From positions 310,001 to 374,000 of the forward strand of contig NZ_RXFS01000003.1 of the NCBI RefSeq assembly GCF_003952185.1: a stretch of 64,000 bases of DNA, written 5' to 3'. Source of the DNA: Variovorax sp. 679 (GTDB lineage: Bacteria > Pseudomonadota > Gammaproteobacteria > Burkholderiales > Burkholderiaceae_C). Positions 25,251 to 34,952 of this stretch are shown one piece after another (positions within the stretch are counted from its first letter, which is position 1; every line of letters starts with the position of its first letter). The notes below the pieces were generated by a model. The model made no database searches and was not told where the DNA came from. It saw only the letters and a list, made by a program, of their open reading frames with translations. The position numbers and the translations under genes are program-made.

Positions 25251-26153
25251 TCAGAGGCCCAGCGCCTTGCGATCGATCTCGTAGTTCTGCGGGCCACGCT
25301 GCGCGATCTTGATCGCGCCGACCTTGTTGCCCAGCGCCGCGCACTGCGCGAGCGACCAGCCCTTTTCCAGACCGAACAGCAGCGCACCGCGCCATGCATC
25401 GCCGCAGCCCGTGGGCTCGACCACCTCGGTGGCCACCACGCCCGGCACGTGTTCGCGTTCGCCGTTCGTCCACACCTCGCAGCCCTCGGCCGCCAGCGTG
25501 ACCACCAGGCCGCGCACGCGCTTCGAAATCTCGGCCAGACTCCAGCCGGTGCGCTGCGACAGCATCTTGCCTTCATAGTCGTTCACCACCACCCAGCTCG
25601 CGAGCTCGACGAAATGGCGCAGCGCCTCGCCGTCGAACATCGGCAGGCCCTGGCCCGGATCGAACACGAACGGAATGCCCGCGGCGGCGAACTGCTCGGC
25701 GTGCTGCAGCATGGCATCGCGGCCATCGGGCGCGATGATGCCGAGCTTGATATCGTCGCGCGCTGCCACTTTGGTGATGTGCGCCTGCTGCATCGCACCG
25801 GGGTGGAAGGCGGTGATCTGGTTGTTGTCGACGTCGCTCATGATCATCGCCTGCGCGGTGAAGGTGTCGTCGAGCTGGCGCACGAATTCCGTGCTGATGC
25901 CCAGCGAACGCATGCGCTCCGAGTACGTCGCGCCGTCGCTGCCCAGAGTGGCCATGGGTAGCGCCGTGCCGCCCAGCGCATTGAGGCTGTAGGCGATGTT
26001 GCCCGCGCAGCCGCCGAAGTCACGGCGTAGCGTCGGCACCAGGAACGACACATTGAGGATGTGCAGTTGATCCGGAAGGATCTGGTCGGCGAACCGGCCC
26101 TCGAAAGTCATGATGGTGTCGAATGCGAGGGAACCGCAAATCACTGCTGCCAT
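25251..26153 (-). CDS. PfkB-family carbohydrate/nucleoside kinase
   Basis: This 300-residue ribokinase-fold enzyme would phosphorylate a sugar or nucleoside with ATP. It has the N-terminal di-glycine signature region (FGGCAGNIAYSLNALGG, about 46-62). The C-terminal anion-hole and base motif reads PTGCGDAWRGALLFG, a GAGD-type motif in which the second residue is Cys and Phe is replaced by Trp. The catalytic base would be the Asp in GCGD. The family includes ribokinase, fructokinase and adenosine kinase; the closest by text are bacterial adenosine kinase-like proteins, but the substrate cannot be assigned. The start at 26153 gives MAAVICGSLAFDT. It is the last gene of a same-strand block and is separated by 59 bp from the DUF3426 gene. 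Confidence 0.88.
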   Translation of the reverse strand: MAAVICGSLAFDTIMTFEGRFADQILPDQLHILNVSFLVPTLRRDFGGCAGNIAYSLNALGGTALPMATLGSDGATYSERMRSLGISTEFVRQLDDTFTAQAMIMSDVDNNQITAFHPGAMQQAHITKVAARDDIKLGIIAPDGRDAMLQHAEQFAAAGIPFVFDPGQGLPMFDGEALRHFVELASWVVVNDYEGKMLSQRTGWSLAEISKRVRGLVVTLAAEGCEVWTNGEREHVPGVVATEVVEPTGCGDAWRGALLFGLEKGWSLAQCAALGNKVGAIKIAQRGPQNYEIDRKALGL

Positions 26154-26212
26154 GGTTGAACCGTTGGTTGTTGGATGAATGGAACCGGGCGGGACGCTTG
26201 CACGCGCCCCGC

Positions 26213-27679
26213 TCAGGGATAGAAAGCCTCGACGCGATAACCCGCCACAGGCGGCAGCGCAGCCGCTTCGGAGGCAGACAGCGTCAGGGGCAGCGAGGCC
26301 GCACGATCCGCACGCGCCGGCAGCACCGAAGGAGCACCGTAGTCCGCCGGCATCAGCACGCGGCGCACCACGGCGCGCTCCTGCGTGTCGAGCAGCGAAA
26401 GCTCGACGGCAGGCATCGCAAGCGGCACGGTCGCGCCGTTGCGCAAGGTGAAGCTCAGGCGGTAGTCGTTGCCGCCGCTCTTCTCGCGCGCGAAGGCCGC
26501 GCCTTCGATCACGATGTCGCCGATCTGGCGCAGGGCCCCGAGCTCGCAGCCTGTGTACTGGCACAACGCCGCAAGGGCGGGTCGCAGATTGGGCTGGCGC
26601 GCGACGATGCCATCGCGCTCGTGGCGAATGACTTGCAGGACGAGCAGCAGCACAGCGAGCAACACCAGCAGGATCAGCACGGCACGCACGCCCCTGCGTT
26701 GCCAGAAGCCCGCCGGTTTTTCGGCGGACTCGTCCTCGTCCGCGAAAGGATGCCCCACCGGCAGTTCGAAATCCGAAGAGTGCACGTGCAGCTCGGGTTC
26801 GCTCTCCGCCTGCACCACCACGGCCGGCGCTGGCGCGGCCGCGCGCTCCTCCCGCGCCTTGGCGCTCGCGATCTTGGCCGACTTGATGCGGGCACGGCGC
26901 AGCGCCTTCTGCATCTGCACCTGGTCGTGCTCTTTCTCCTGCTGCTCGCGCACCCGCTCCGCGTCATCGCCCTCCTCACTCGCGCGCTCGATGAGCGCGC
27001 GCGTCGTCATCTTGGCACGCGGGGCGACAGGCAGCGGCGGTGCCGGGGGCGGTGGTGCGGGCGGTGGCGCAGCAAGATTCAGATCGATGTTCGGAAACGG
27101 CGGCAGCGTGCTCGGCGGCGGCTTCCAGGCAGGCTCACTGACGTCGAGATCGGACCACGGTTCGTCGGCGACGATGCCATGCTCGGGCAGGGTCAGCGAG
27201 AACGCGGGCAGCGGTGCAGACGGCGGTGGAGGCGATGGGGCCTGCACCGGAGACGACACGACCGCCGAGGCCGGCGCGAGCACCAGGGCATCCGGCGGCA
27301 GCAGATCCTCTTCCCTCTCACGAGACTGCTGCTGATGCTCGGGCTCATCGTCGAAGAAGTCCGCATCCTCGGTCGTCGATGCCGCAGGCGCCGGCTCTTC
27401 CTCTTCGATCAGGGGCTCGGGCAGGGGCGCAGGCGGTGCGGAAGGCTCCGGCACCAGCGGCGCAGCCTCGACGGCGGGCTGCTGCTCGACCAATCCCGGC
27501 ATGTAGCCGCTGCCTTGCACCGGCGCCGGCGCGCCGTCGGGCGTCTCATGCAGGTCGAGCGTGGCGTCGAACACGTTGCTGCAGCGACCGCAGCGCACCC
27601 AGCCATCCGAGATGCGAAGCTGGTCCCGCACCACCTTGAAGGTGGTGGTGCAGGCGGGGCAGCGCGTGACGAGGCTCAT
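26213..27679 (-). CDS. Zinc-ribbon plus DUF3426 membrane protein
   Basis: The 488-residue product begins with an MJ0042-type zinc ribbon (C7-x2-C10...C30-x2-C33). A very Pro/Ala/Glu-rich linker of about 250 residues follows, then one transmembrane helix (about 330-350, VRAVLILLVLLAVLLLVL) and a C-terminal DUF3426 domain that would lie in the periplasm. The family is common beside prmA in betaproteobacteria and its function is unknown. It starts 85 bp downstream of prmA on the same strand and is probably part of the accB-accC-prmA transcript. The linker is compositionally extreme but the codon usage matches the region. Confidence 0.88.
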   Translation of the reverse strand: MSLVTRCPACTTTFKVVRDQLRISDGWVRCGRCSNVFDATLDLHETPDGAPAPVQGSGYMPGLVEQQPAVEAAPLVPEPSAPPAPLPEPLIEEEEPAPAASTTEDADFFDDEPEHQQQSREREEDLLPPDALVLAPASAVVSSPVQAPSPPPPSAPLPAFSLTLPEHGIVADEPWSDLDVSEPAWKPPPSTLPPFPNIDLNLAAPPPAPPPPAPPLPVAPRAKMTTRALIERASEEGDDAERVREQQEKEHDQVQMQKALRRARIKSAKIASAKAREERAAAPAPAVVVQAESEPELHVHSSDFELPVGHPFADEDESAEKPAGFWQRRGVRAVLILLVLLAVLLLVLQVIRHERDGIVARQPNLRPALAALCQYTGCELGALRQIGDIVIEGAAFAREKSGGNDYRLSFTLRNGATVPLAMPAVELSLLDTQERAVVRRVLMPADYGAPSVLPARADRAASLPLTLSASEAAALPPVAGYRVEAFYP

Positions 27680-27764
27680 GACCGGGCGATTGTAGGGTTG
27701 CGCCCTCGCCGCGGGAGGGCTGCGAGGCGACGCAAAAAGCCGGCCAGCCGCGCGCAGCGACTGC

Positions 27765-28655
27765 TCAGCAGCGGGCGGTCATGAGGATCCAGCCGTCCTC
27801 GGCGTCGCTGACTTCGAGCGTTGCGTACGGCGCGTAGGCCTCTTTGAGTTCGTCGGCCTGGCGCTCGAGGATGCCGGCCATGACGAGCGATCCGCCCGCC
27901 TTCACATGGCCACGCAGCAGGGGCGCGAGCAGCTTGAGCGGCGTGGCCAGGATGTTGGCGAGCACGATGTCGTACTCGCCTTTGGCTGCGTCGGGCAGCC
28001 CGGCCTTCAGTTTCACGCCGTTGGCCTCGGCATTGAGCACGGTCGAGGAGACTGCCGCCTCGTCGATGTCGACGGCGTCGATGTCCGTCGAACCGAACTT
28101 CGCTGCGCCGATCGCCAGGATGCCGGAGCCGCAGCCGTAGTCGAGCACGCGCCGGCTGGCCAATGCGCCCTCGCCCTGCATCGCGATCCACCGCAGGCAC
28201 ATGCGCGTGGTGGGATGCGTGCCGGTGCCGAAAGCCAGGCCCGGATCGAGCCGGATCACCTGCTTCGCCTGCCCGGGCGGCTCGTGCCACGTCGGCACGA
28301 TCCAGAACTCGGGCGTGACTTCGACGGGCGCGAACTGCGATTGCGTCAGGCGCACCCAGTCCTGCTCAGGCACGGGCGCGATGCCGAGCACCTCGCAGCC
28401 CTCGAAGAAGTCCTGCAGCGCGAGCACCGACGCGGCCTCCTTCGCCTGGGCTTCGTCGGGAAACAGCGCGATCACGCGCGAACGCTGCCAGCCTTCCTTC
28501 GGCGGCGGCATGCCCGGCTCGCCGAACAGCGCCTGCTCGGCATCGGTCTGCGCGTCGGCGTCTTCCACCGACACGCTCAATGCATCGAGTGCATCGAGCG
28601 CCTCGCAGAGCGTCTCGACCCGGTCTTCCGGCGCCATCAGGCGGAGTTCAAACAT
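27765..28655 (-). CDS. prmA: Ribosomal protein L11 methyltransferase PrmA
   Basis: PrmA trimethylates ribosomal protein L11 using S-adenosylmethionine. The 296-residue product has the N-terminal L11-binding domain (to about 100), a linker, and a class I methyltransferase domain with motif I VLDYGCGSGILAIGA and post-motif VDIDEAAV. The substrate-side motif NILATPL is also present, and DPGLAFGTGTHPTT is a PrmA hallmark. It begins 15 bp after accC. The accB-accC-prmA order is conserved in betaproteobacteria. Confidence 0.96.
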   Translation of the reverse strand: MFELRLMAPEDRVETLCEALDALDALSVSVEDADAQTDAEQALFGEPGMPPPKEGWQRSRVIALFPDEAQAKEAASVLALQDFFEGCEVLGIAPVPEQDWVRLTQSQFAPVEVTPEFWIVPTWHEPPGQAKQVIRLDPGLAFGTGTHPTTRMCLRWIAMQGEGALASRRVLDYGCGSGILAIGAAKFGSTDIDAVDIDEAAVSSTVLNAEANGVKLKAGLPDAAKGEYDIVLANILATPLKLLAPLLRGHVKAGGSLVMAGILERQADELKEAYAPYATLEVSDAEDGWILMTARC

Positions 28656-28670
28656 CGCGATATTCCAGGC

Positions 28671-30020
28671 TCAGCGCTTGTGTGCAGCCAGCCACTCTTC
28701 GAGGTAGTGGATGTTGGTGCCGCCACTCATGAACTTGGCGTCGACCATCAGTTCGCGGTGCAGCGGGATGTTGGTCTGGATGCCTTCGATCACCGTCTCG
28801 TTCAGCGCCGTGCGCATGCGGGCCATGGCCTGCTCGCGCGTGTCGCCGTAGACGATGATCTTGCCGATCATCGAGTCGTAGTTCGGCGGCACGAAGTAGT
28901 TGGTGTACGCATGCGAGTCGACGCGAACGCCAGGGCCGCCCGGGGGGTGCCACATGGTGATGCGGCCCGGCGAGGGGGTGAACTTCCAGGCGTCTTCCGC
29001 GTTGATGCGGCACTCGATGGCGTGGCCGTGCATCTGGATCTGGCGCTGCGTGAACGGCAGCTTCTCGCCGGCCGCGACCATGATCTGCGTCTTGACGATG
29101 TCGATGCCGGTGGTGAACTCGGTCACCGGGTGCTCCACCTGCACGCGCGTGTTCATCTCGATGAAGTAGAACTCGCCGTTCTCGTAGAGGAACTCGAAGG
29201 TGCCGGCGCCGCGATAGCCGATCTTCTTGCAGGCCGCGGCGCAACGCTCGCCGATCTTCTCGATCAGCTTGCGCGGGATGCCGGGTGCGGGCGACTCCTC
29301 GATCACCTTCTGGTGGCGACGCTGCATGGAGCAGTCGCGCTCGCCGAGATAGACGGCGTTCTTGTGCTTGTCGGCAAGCACCTGGATCTCGATGTGGCGC
29401 GGGTTCTGGAGAAACTTCTCCATGTACACGGCCGGATTGTTGAAGGCCGCGCCGGCTTCCGCCTTGGTCATCTGGATCGCGTTGACCAGCGCCGCCTCGG
29501 TGTGCACCACGCGCATGCCGCGGCCACCACCGCCGCCCGCCGCCTTGATGATGACCGGGTAGCCGATGGCGCGCGCGATGCGCTTGTTGGTGGCGGCGTC
29601 GTCCGAGAGCTCGCCCTCCGAGCCGGGCACGCAAGGCACGCCGGCCTTGATCATGGCCTGCTTGGCCGACACCTTGTCGCCCATCGTGCGGATGTTGTCG
29701 GGCGTCGGGCCGATGAACTGGAAGCCGCTTTGCTCCACGCGCTCGGCGAAGTTCGCGTTCTCGCTCAGGAAGCCGTAGCCGGGGTGGATCGCCTCGGCAT
29801 CCGTCACCTCGGCCGCCGAAATGATCGCCGGCATGTTGAGATAGCTCTGCGCAGAGGGGGCCGGGCCGATGCAGACAGCCTCTTCGGCGAGCTTGATGTA
29901 CTTCGCGTCGCGGTCGGCTTCCGAATAGACCATCACGGCCTTGATGCCGAGCTCGCTGCAGGCGCGCTGAATCCGGAGGGCGATTTCCCCCCGGTTTGCA
30001 ACCAGGATCTTCTTGAACAT
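28671..30020 (-). CDS. accC: Acetyl-CoA carboxylase, biotin carboxylase subunit AccC
   Basis: AccC carboxylates the biotin on AccB with bicarbonate and ATP, the first committed step of fatty-acid synthesis. The 449-residue product has the pre-ATP-grasp domain ([17 protein letters not shown]), the ATP-grasp with the glycine-rich loop [11 protein letters not shown], the catalytic region [12 protein letters not shown] and the biotin carboxylase C-terminal domain. Length matches the family exactly. It lies 2 bp after accB. No accA or accD is in the window. Confidence 0.97.
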   Translation of the reverse strand: MFKKILVANRGEIALRIQRACSELGIKAVMVYSEADRDAKYIKLAEEAVCIGPAPSAQSYLNMPAIISAAEVTDAEAIHPGYGFLSENANFAERVEQSGFQFIGPTPDNIRTMGDKVSAKQAMIKAGVPCVPGSEGELSDDAATNKRIARAIGYPVIIKAAGGGGGRGMRVVHTEAALVNAIQMTKAEAGAAFNNPAVYMEKFLQNPRHIEIQVLADKHKNAVYLGERDCSMQRRHQKVIEESPAPGIPRKLIEKIGERCAAACKKIGYRGAGTFEFLYENGEFYFIEMNTRVQVEHPVTEFTTGIDIVKTQIMVAAGEKLPFTQRQIQMHGHAIECRINAEDAWKFTPSPGRITMWHPPGGPGVRVDSHAYTNYFVPPNYDSMIGKIIVYGDTREQAMARMRTALNETVIEGIQTNIPLHRELMVDAKFMSGGTNIHYLEEWLAAHKR

Positions 30021-30022
30021 GC

Positions 30023-30493
30023 TTACTCGATGATGAACAGCGGCTGTCCGTATTCGACCGCCTGGCCGTTTTCGCCGAGGATCTGGGTAACCGTGCCGGA
30101 CTTGTCGGCCTCGATTTCGTTGAGGATCTTCATCGCCTCGATGATGCAGAGGGTGTCGCCCTCGTTGACCTTGCTGCCGACCTCGACGAACGCAGCGGCG
30201 CCCGGGCTCGACGAACGGTAGAAGGTGCCGACCATCGGCGACTTCACGGCGTGGCCGGCCGGTGCGGCTTCGGCGGCCGGTGCGCCGGCCACGGCAGGCG
30301 CCGCGGCAGGAACGCCGGCCGGGGCCGGTGCGGCAGCCGCCTGGGGCGCCGCCAAGGTTTGCACATACTGCACCGGGGCAGCGCCGCCGCCCTTGACGAT
30401 GCGAACCTTGCCTTCGGTTTCCGTGATTTCCAGTTCGGAAATATTCGATTCGGACACCAAGTCGATCAGTGTCTTGAGTTTGCGCAGATCCAT
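30023..30493 (-). CDS. accB: Biotin carboxyl carrier protein AccB
   Basis: This 156-residue subunit carries the biotin used by acetyl-CoA carboxylase. An N-terminal domain (1-35) is followed by an Ala/Pro-rich linker (about 45-80) and the biotinyl domain with K122 in the EAMKI motif. The accBC pair is often autoregulated through the accB leader. Upstream at 30539-30557 there is a perfect palindromic hairpin (CGAAAATC, 3-nt loop, GATTTTCG) without a T tail that could contribute to such control. The TlpA-like gene lies 100 bp upstream on the same strand. Confidence 0.97.
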   Translation of the reverse strand: MDLRKLKTLIDLVSESNISELEITETEGKVRIVKGGGAAPVQYVQTLAAPQAAAAPAPAGVPAAAPAVAGAPAAEAAPAGHAVKSPMVGTFYRSSSPGAAAFVEVGSKVNEGDTLCIIEAMKILNEIEADKSGTVTQILGENGQAVEYGQPLFIIE

Positions 30494-30538
30494 GGGACTC
30501 CAGTGCCGGCTTTGCCGGTCTTCAGGATATAACTTGTT

Positions 30539-30557
30539 CGAAAATCGGTGATTTTCG
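30539..30557. promoter_or_regulatory. Palindromic hairpin in the accB leader
   Basis: CGAAAATC (30539-30546) and GATTTTCG (30550-30557) form a perfect 8-bp inverted repeat around 3 nt, 46 bp upstream of the accB start. Either an operator or an RNA hairpin; its role is not shown. Confidence 0.4.
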
Positions 30558-30593
30558 GCGTTCGGCGTCTAACGCCAGCGTAAGCAACTGATT

Positions 30594-31148
30594 CTAACCA
30601 TGAACCAGTTCACGCCGCCAAGTGTCCAGGTCGGTGGATTCGAGCTTGCCCATTTTACGGGCCGCCACGGAGCCGTTCGCATTCAGGACCAGCGTGAAGG
30701 GCAGGCCACCGCCTGTGTTGCCCAGATTCTTGACCAGTTCCGTGCCCTGCAGGCCGGCCAGGCCGGTCGGATAGGTGACCGGCGTGCGCTGCAGGAACTT
30801 GCGCACGGCGCTGGGTTGATCGATGGCCAAGCCAACCACTTGCCAGCCGTTGGTGCCATTTTGACGGAAGAAGGCGTCGATCATCGGCATTTCCTCGACG
30901 CAGGGAGGGCACCAGGTCGCCCAGAAGTTGAGCAGCAGCGGTTTGCCGCGCAGGCTCGACAGGACGAGGTCACCACCTTCCGGACGCTCGAAGCTCTGGG
31001 CCCAGAAGGCCGCGTCGAGCATCTCTCCTCCACCCGCGCTACCGCTGCTACCGCGCTCCTTCCACCAGGCGCCGGCAAGCCCGGCGGCCGCAGCCGCTGC
31101 CGCCACGCCGGCATAGAGCATGCCGCGTCGGGTGGGCGAAGAAGTCAT
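30594..31148 (-). CDS. TlpA/ResA-like membrane-anchored thiol-disulfide oxidoreductase
   Basis: This 184-residue thioredoxin-fold protein has a twin-arginine-like N-terminus (PTRRGMLYAG) followed by an Ala/Gly-rich hydrophobic helix (13-27), indicating a periplasmic location. The redox motif is W79-C80-P-P-C83 within LLLNFWATWCPPC. The cis-proline loop reads GGGLPFTLVLN. Family members reduce apocytochrome c haem-site or other periplasmic disulfides. It starts directly after the stop of the upstream uncharacterised gene (no gap) and precedes accB by 100 bp. The specific partner is unknown. Confidence 0.9.
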   Translation of the reverse strand: MTSSPTRRGMLYAGVAAAAAAAGLAGAWWKERGSSGSAGGGEMLDAAFWAQSFERPEGGDLVLSSLRGKPLLLNFWATWCPPCVEEMPMIDAFFRQNGTNGWQVVGLAIDQPSAVRKFLQRTPVTYPTGLAGLQGTELVKNLGNTGGGLPFTLVLNANGSVAARKMGKLESTDLDTWRRELVHG

Positions 31149-31745
31149 TCACTTGTCCTTTTCTCGTTCAATCAGTCTGCGCAATGCCGGCAGATCGCCG
31201 CGCGGCGTGCGCCCCTGGGCATCGGGCTTCAGGGCTCCGCGGAGGTCGTCGAGGTCGTACACCAGCAGGTGCACGCCAATTTCCTCGCCGAGCGCGCGGC
31301 TCGAGGCATGCACGCTCAGGGCCTCGACCTGCTCGCCATGAAAGCCGGTCACCATGCGCGGCTCGTAGTCCACGTGGTGATCGATCAGGGCGATCTCGGC
31401 CGATTTGGAATCGTCGCAGAACAACTGAATATAAATGTCTGACAGCCGGGTGGCCGTTCCATGCCACACGGCGCCGCCCACATGGGGGCGGAAGGCGGCC
31501 ATGCGCTCCATCCATTCGAGCGCGAGCAAGCGCAATGCATGCAATTCCTGCGGCTGGGTGTCGGCGCAGAAAAGCTCGATGTATTCGCGCACCTCGGCCT
31601 CGACCTCGTCGTTGTTCGGCAGCGAGGTGCGCGTGGGAAGCCCCAGGTCGCGCAGGGCGCGGCGCTTGGCCGGCCCATATTCGAGCCCCTCCTCGACGAC
31701 GAGGCGGGCTGCAGCAGCGGCGATTTCACGCTTGGACGTGTCCAT
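31149..31745 (-). CDS. Uncharacterised conserved protein upstream of the TlpA-like gene
   Basis: The 198-residue product is predicted soluble and has no signal peptide. The N-terminal half is helical and basic (AAAAARLVVEEGLEYGPAKRR); the C-terminal half is mixed and carries several histidines (ALIDHHVDYEPRMVTGFHG). I recognise the pattern as conserved in Burkholderiales but know no function. The ATG at 31745 is preferred over one 11 codons upstream because it gives the conserved-looking MDTSKREIA start. It lies divergent from mpl, with 111 bp between the starts, and is directly adjacent to the TlpA-like gene. Confidence 0.75.
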   Translation of the reverse strand: MDTSKREIAAAAARLVVEEGLEYGPAKRRALRDLGLPTRTSLPNNDEVEAEVREYIELFCADTQPQELHALRLLALEWMERMAAFRPHVGGAVWHGTATRLSDIYIQLFCDDSKSAEIALIDHHVDYEPRMVTGFHGEQVEALSVHASSRALGEEIGVHLLVYDLDDLRGALKPDAQGRTPRGDLPALRRLIEREKDK

Positions 31746-31856
31746 CGGGGCATTTTGCCCGCAGTAGGCGCCCCTCACATGAACATCAGTACGGAGCGCG
31801 GGACAAACGCTCCGTCAACCCGAGGGGGCGGAGCATCGCTTCCCTAGAATCGACCG

Positions 31857-33260
31857 ATGCACATTCATATCCTGGGTATCTGCGGTACGTTCATGGGCGG
31901 CGTGGCCGCCCTGGCGCGCGAAGCCGGCCACCGGGTCACGGGTTGCGACGCCGGCGTGTACCCCCCGATGAGCGACCAGCTGCGCGCCCTCGGCATCGAC
32001 CTGATCGAAGGCTTCGGCGCCGACCAGCTTTCCCTGGCACCCGACATGTTCGTGGTCGGCAACGTGGTGTCCCGCGCCCGGCTGCCCGACGGGAGCCCCA
32101 AGTTCCCGCTGATGGAAGCCATCCTCGACGCCGGCAAGCCCTACACCAGCGGCCCGCAGTGGCTGGCCGAACACGTATTGCTGGGCCGCCATGTGCTGGC
32201 TGTGGCCGGCACGCACGGCAAGACGACGACTACCTCGATGCTCGCCTGGATCCTGGAAAAAGGCGGCAAGGCGCCCGGCTTCCTCGTGGGCGGCGTGCCG
32301 CTGGACTTCGGCGTCTCGGCCCGGCTGGGCGACGGCCCCGCCTTCGTGATCGAGGCCGACGAATACGACACCGCCTTCTTCGACAAGCGCAGCAAGTTCG
32401 TGCACTACCGGCCGCGCACTGCCGTGCTGAACAACCTCGAGTTCGATCACGCGGACATCTTCGACGACCTTGCCGCCATCGAGCGCCAGTTCCATCACCT
32501 CGTGCGCACCGTGCCGGGCACCGGACGGCTGGTGGTGAACGCCACCGAGGAAAGCCTGCAGCGCGTGCTGGCCCAGGGTTGCTGGAGCGAACTCGCGCGT
32601 TTCGGCGCGAATGGCGAATGGCAGGCGCGCGGCCCGCACGATGCCTTCGACGTGCTGCTGCGCGGCGAGGCGGTCGGCCGGGTCGAGTGGGAGCTCTCCG
32701 GTCTTCACAACCAGATGAACGCTCTGGCCGCCATCGCCGCGGCCGAGCATGTGGGCGTTGCGCCGGCCGAGGCGGCCCGCGCGCTCGGCAGCTTCCGCAA
32801 TGTGCGCCGGCGCATGGAACTGCGCGGCACGGTCGAGCGCGACGGCGGCGCGATCACGGTCTACGACGACTTCGCCCACCACCCCACGGCAATCCGCACC
32901 ACCCTCGACGGCCTGCGCAAGAAACTGGATGCCGCCGGCAAGAAAAGTGAGCGCATCCTCGCTGCCTTCGAGCCACGCAGCAACACGATGAAGCTGGGCG
33001 TCATGGCTGCGCAGCTGCCCTGGAGCCTGGAGTCGGCGGACCTGTCGTTCTGCCACACGGCCGGGCTCGACTGGGATGCCGCCGCGGCGCTCGCTCCGAT
33101 GGGCGAGCGCGCGAAGGTCGCCGGAGCCATCGAGCCCCTGGTTCAACAGGTCGTCACCGCAGCCCGGCCGGGCGATCACATCGTCTGCATGAGCAATGGC
33201 GGCTTCGGCGGTGTGCACGACAAGCTGCTTGCGGCGCTGCGAACGGCGGCGGCATCATGA
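31857..33260 (+). CDS. mpl: UDP-N-acetylmuramate:L-alanyl-gamma-D-glutamyl-meso-diaminopimelate ligase Mpl
   Basis: Mpl reattaches the recycled tripeptide to UDP-MurNAc, saving three steps of peptidoglycan precursor synthesis. The 467-residue Mur-ligase has the nucleotide-binding N-terminus (HILGICGTFMGG), the ATP-binding P-loop [10 protein letters not shown], the central catalytic text EADEYDTAFFDKRSKF and NNLEFDHADIF, and the C-terminal DDFAHHPTA. The DKRSKFVHYRP segment separates Mpl from MurC. It acts in the same recycling route as AmpD in this window. Its stop overlaps the DUF985 gene's ATG by 4 bp. Confidence 0.96.
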   Translation: MHIHILGICGTFMGGVAALAREAGHRVTGCDAGVYPPMSDQLRALGIDLIEGFGADQLSLAPDMFVVGNVVSRARLPDGSPKFPLMEAILDAGKPYTSGPQWLAEHVLLGRHVLAVAGTHGKTTTTSMLAWILEKGGKAPGFLVGGVPLDFGVSARLGDGPAFVIEADEYDTAFFDKRSKFVHYRPRTAVLNNLEFDHADIFDDLAAIERQFHHLVRTVPGTGRLVVNATEESLQRVLAQGCWSELARFGANGEWQARGPHDAFDVLLRGEAVGRVEWELSGLHNQMNALAAIAAAEHVGVAPAEAARALGSFRNVRRRMELRGTVERDGGAITVYDDFAHHPTAIRTTLDGLRKKLDAAGKKSERILAAFEPRSNTMKLGVMAAQLPWSLESADLSFCHTAGLDWDAAAALAPMGERAKVAGAIEPLVQQVVTAARPGDHIVCMSNGGFGGVHDKLLAALRTAAAS

Positions 33261-33778
33261 CCGCCATGGCCCCCCTCGCACGTGCACGCGAGCTGATCGA
33301 AACCCTGAAGCTCCAGCCCCACCCGGAGGGCGGCTGGTACGGCGAGGTGTTCCGCTCGACCTCGAGCGTCACGCCCGCCGATGGCCGCGAATCGCGCAGC
33401 GCGCTGACCAGCATCTATTTCCTGCTCGAGGCGAACCAGCATTCGCGCTGGCACCGGGTGCTGTCCGACGAAGTCTGGGTGCACCTGGAAGGCGTGCCGC
33501 TTGCGCTGTGGACCTGCGACGCCGCGATGCGCACCGCGCCGGCCCATGTGCGCCTCGGCCCGGTCGACGCACACGGCACGCGCCCCCAGCACGTGGTGCC
33601 CGCCGGCCAGTGGCAGGCGGCGCGGCCGATCCAGAGCCACAGTTCGGGCGACTACACCCTGGTCGCCTGCATGGTCGGACCGGGCTTCGATTTCGCCGAT
33701 TTCTCGATGGTGCCGCCCGACAGCGACGAAGCCGCGTCGATGCTGCACCACTGGCCCGACCTGGCCGGGATGCTCTGA
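33257..33778 (+). CDS. DUF985/cupin-fold protein
   Basis: This 173-residue cupin-superfamily protein is of the DUF985 (YML079w-like) type. The family start ELIETLKLQPHPEGGWYGEVFRS, the central SIYFLLEANQHSRWHRV and the later VACMVGPGFDFADF are all visible. Cupins usually bind a small ligand or metal in a beta-barrel; this subgroup has no settled activity. It overlaps mpl by 4 bp, so it is coupled to it, and it converges on aroG with 13 bp between the stop codons. Confidence 0.9.
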   Translation: MTAMAPLARARELIETLKLQPHPEGGWYGEVFRSTSSVTPADGRESRSALTSIYFLLEANQHSRWHRVLSDEVWVHLEGVPLALWTCDAAMRTAPAHVRLGPVDAHGTRPQHVVPAGQWQAARPIQSHSSGDYTLVACMVGPGFDFADFSMVPPDSDEAASMLHHWPDLAGML

Positions 33779-33791
33779 CCCGGCTCCAGCC

Positions 33792-34910
33792 TCAGCCCCG
33801 GCGTTGCTTGACCGCCTTCGAGAGCGTATCGAGCACCTGCACTGAATCGTCCCAGCCGATGCAGGCGTCGGTGATGCTCTTGCCGTATTCGAGGCCCGAC
33901 AGCTGGTCCTTGCCCGGCGTGAACTTCTGGGCACCCGGCTGCAGGTGGCTTTCGACCATCACGCCGAACACGCGATTCGAGCCGTCGGCGATCTGCGCCG
34001 CGATGTCCCTCGCCACGTCGATCTGCTTCTGGTGCTGCTTGGAGCTGTTGGCGTGGCTACAGTCGACCATCAGCGTGGGCGGCAGCTTGGCGGCTTCGAG
34101 ATCCTTGCACGCAGCTTCGACGCTGGCGGCGTCATAGTTCGGCGCCTTGCCGCCGCGCAGGATCACGTGGCAATCGCGGTTGCCGTTGGTCTGCACGATC
34201 GCGACCTGGCCGTTCTTGTGCACCGAGAGAAAGTGATGGCCGCGCGCCGCCGCCTGGATGGCGTCGGTGGCGATACGGATGTTGCCGTCGGTACCGTTCT
34301 TGAAGCCGATGGGCGCCGACAGGCCCGAAGCCAGTTCGCGGTGCACCTGGCTCTCGGTGGTGCGCGCGCCGATGGCGCCCCAGGAAATCAGGTCTCCGAT
34401 GTACTGCGGCGAGATCACGTCGAGGAACTCGCTGCCCGCCGGCAAGCCGAGCCGGTTGATGTCGATCAGCAGCTGGCGCGCGATGCGCAGGCCTTCGTCG
34501 ATGCGGAAGCTCTCGTCGAGGTACGGATCGTTGATCAGCCCCTTCCAGCCGACCGTGGTGCGCGGCTTCTCGAAGTACACGCGCATCACGATTTCCAGCG
34601 TGCCGGCGTATTTCTCGCGCTCGACCTTGAGGCGGCGGGCGTATTCGAGGGCGGCGGCAGGGTCGTGGATCGAGCAGGGCCCCATGATCACCAGCAGCCG
34701 GTCGTCCTTGCCGCCCATGATGTTGTGGATGTTGCGGCGGGTGCCTTCGATCAGGGTTTCAACGGGCGTGCCGCGGATCGGGAAAAAGCGGATCAGATGT
34801 TCGGGAGGGGGCAGCACGTTGATGTCCTTGATGCGTTCGTCGTCGGTCTTGCTGGTTTTTTCGACGCTCGCATACCAGCTGTCGCTGGCGGGGGCAGTGT
34901 TCGTGCTCAT
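33792..34910 (-). CDS. aroG: 3-deoxy-7-phosphoheptulonate (DAHP) synthase, class I
   Basis: DAHP synthase condenses phosphoenolpyruvate and erythrose 4-phosphate, the entry to aromatic amino acid synthesis. The 372-residue type I enzyme shows the family landmarks VIMGPCSIHDPAAALEYA (metal-binding Cys), RVYFEKPRTTVGWKGLIND, GARTTESQVHRELASGLS and VDCSHANSSK. A Shine-Dalgarno AAGGAAG precedes the ATG. Upstream is an attenuator with an aromatic-rich leader peptide (35012-35086), which suggests control by charged tRNA-Tyr and/or tRNA-Phe. Which feedback class (Phe-, Tyr- or Trp-sensitive) it belongs to cannot be told by eye; the symbol is by best fit. Confidence 0.94.
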   Translation of the reverse strand: MSTNTAPASDSWYASVEKTSKTDDERIKDINVLPPPEHLIRFFPIRGTPVETLIEGTRRNIHNIMGGKDDRLLVIMGPCSIHDPAAALEYARRLKVEREKYAGTLEIVMRVYFEKPRTTVGWKGLINDPYLDESFRIDEGLRIARQLLIDINRLGLPAGSEFLDVISPQYIGDLISWGAIGARTTESQVHRELASGLSAPIGFKNGTDGNIRIATDAIQAAARGHHFLSVHKNGQVAIVQTNGNRDCHVILRGGKAPNYDAASVEAACKDLEAAKLPPTLMVDCSHANSSKQHQKQIDVARDIAAQIADGSNRVFGVMVESHLQPGAQKFTPGKDQLSGLEYGKSITDACIGWDDSVQVLDTLSKAVKQRRG

Positions 34911-34952
34911 GGTTGCTTCCTTGTCTGTCGGGTTTGAGTGGATATCGCAGGG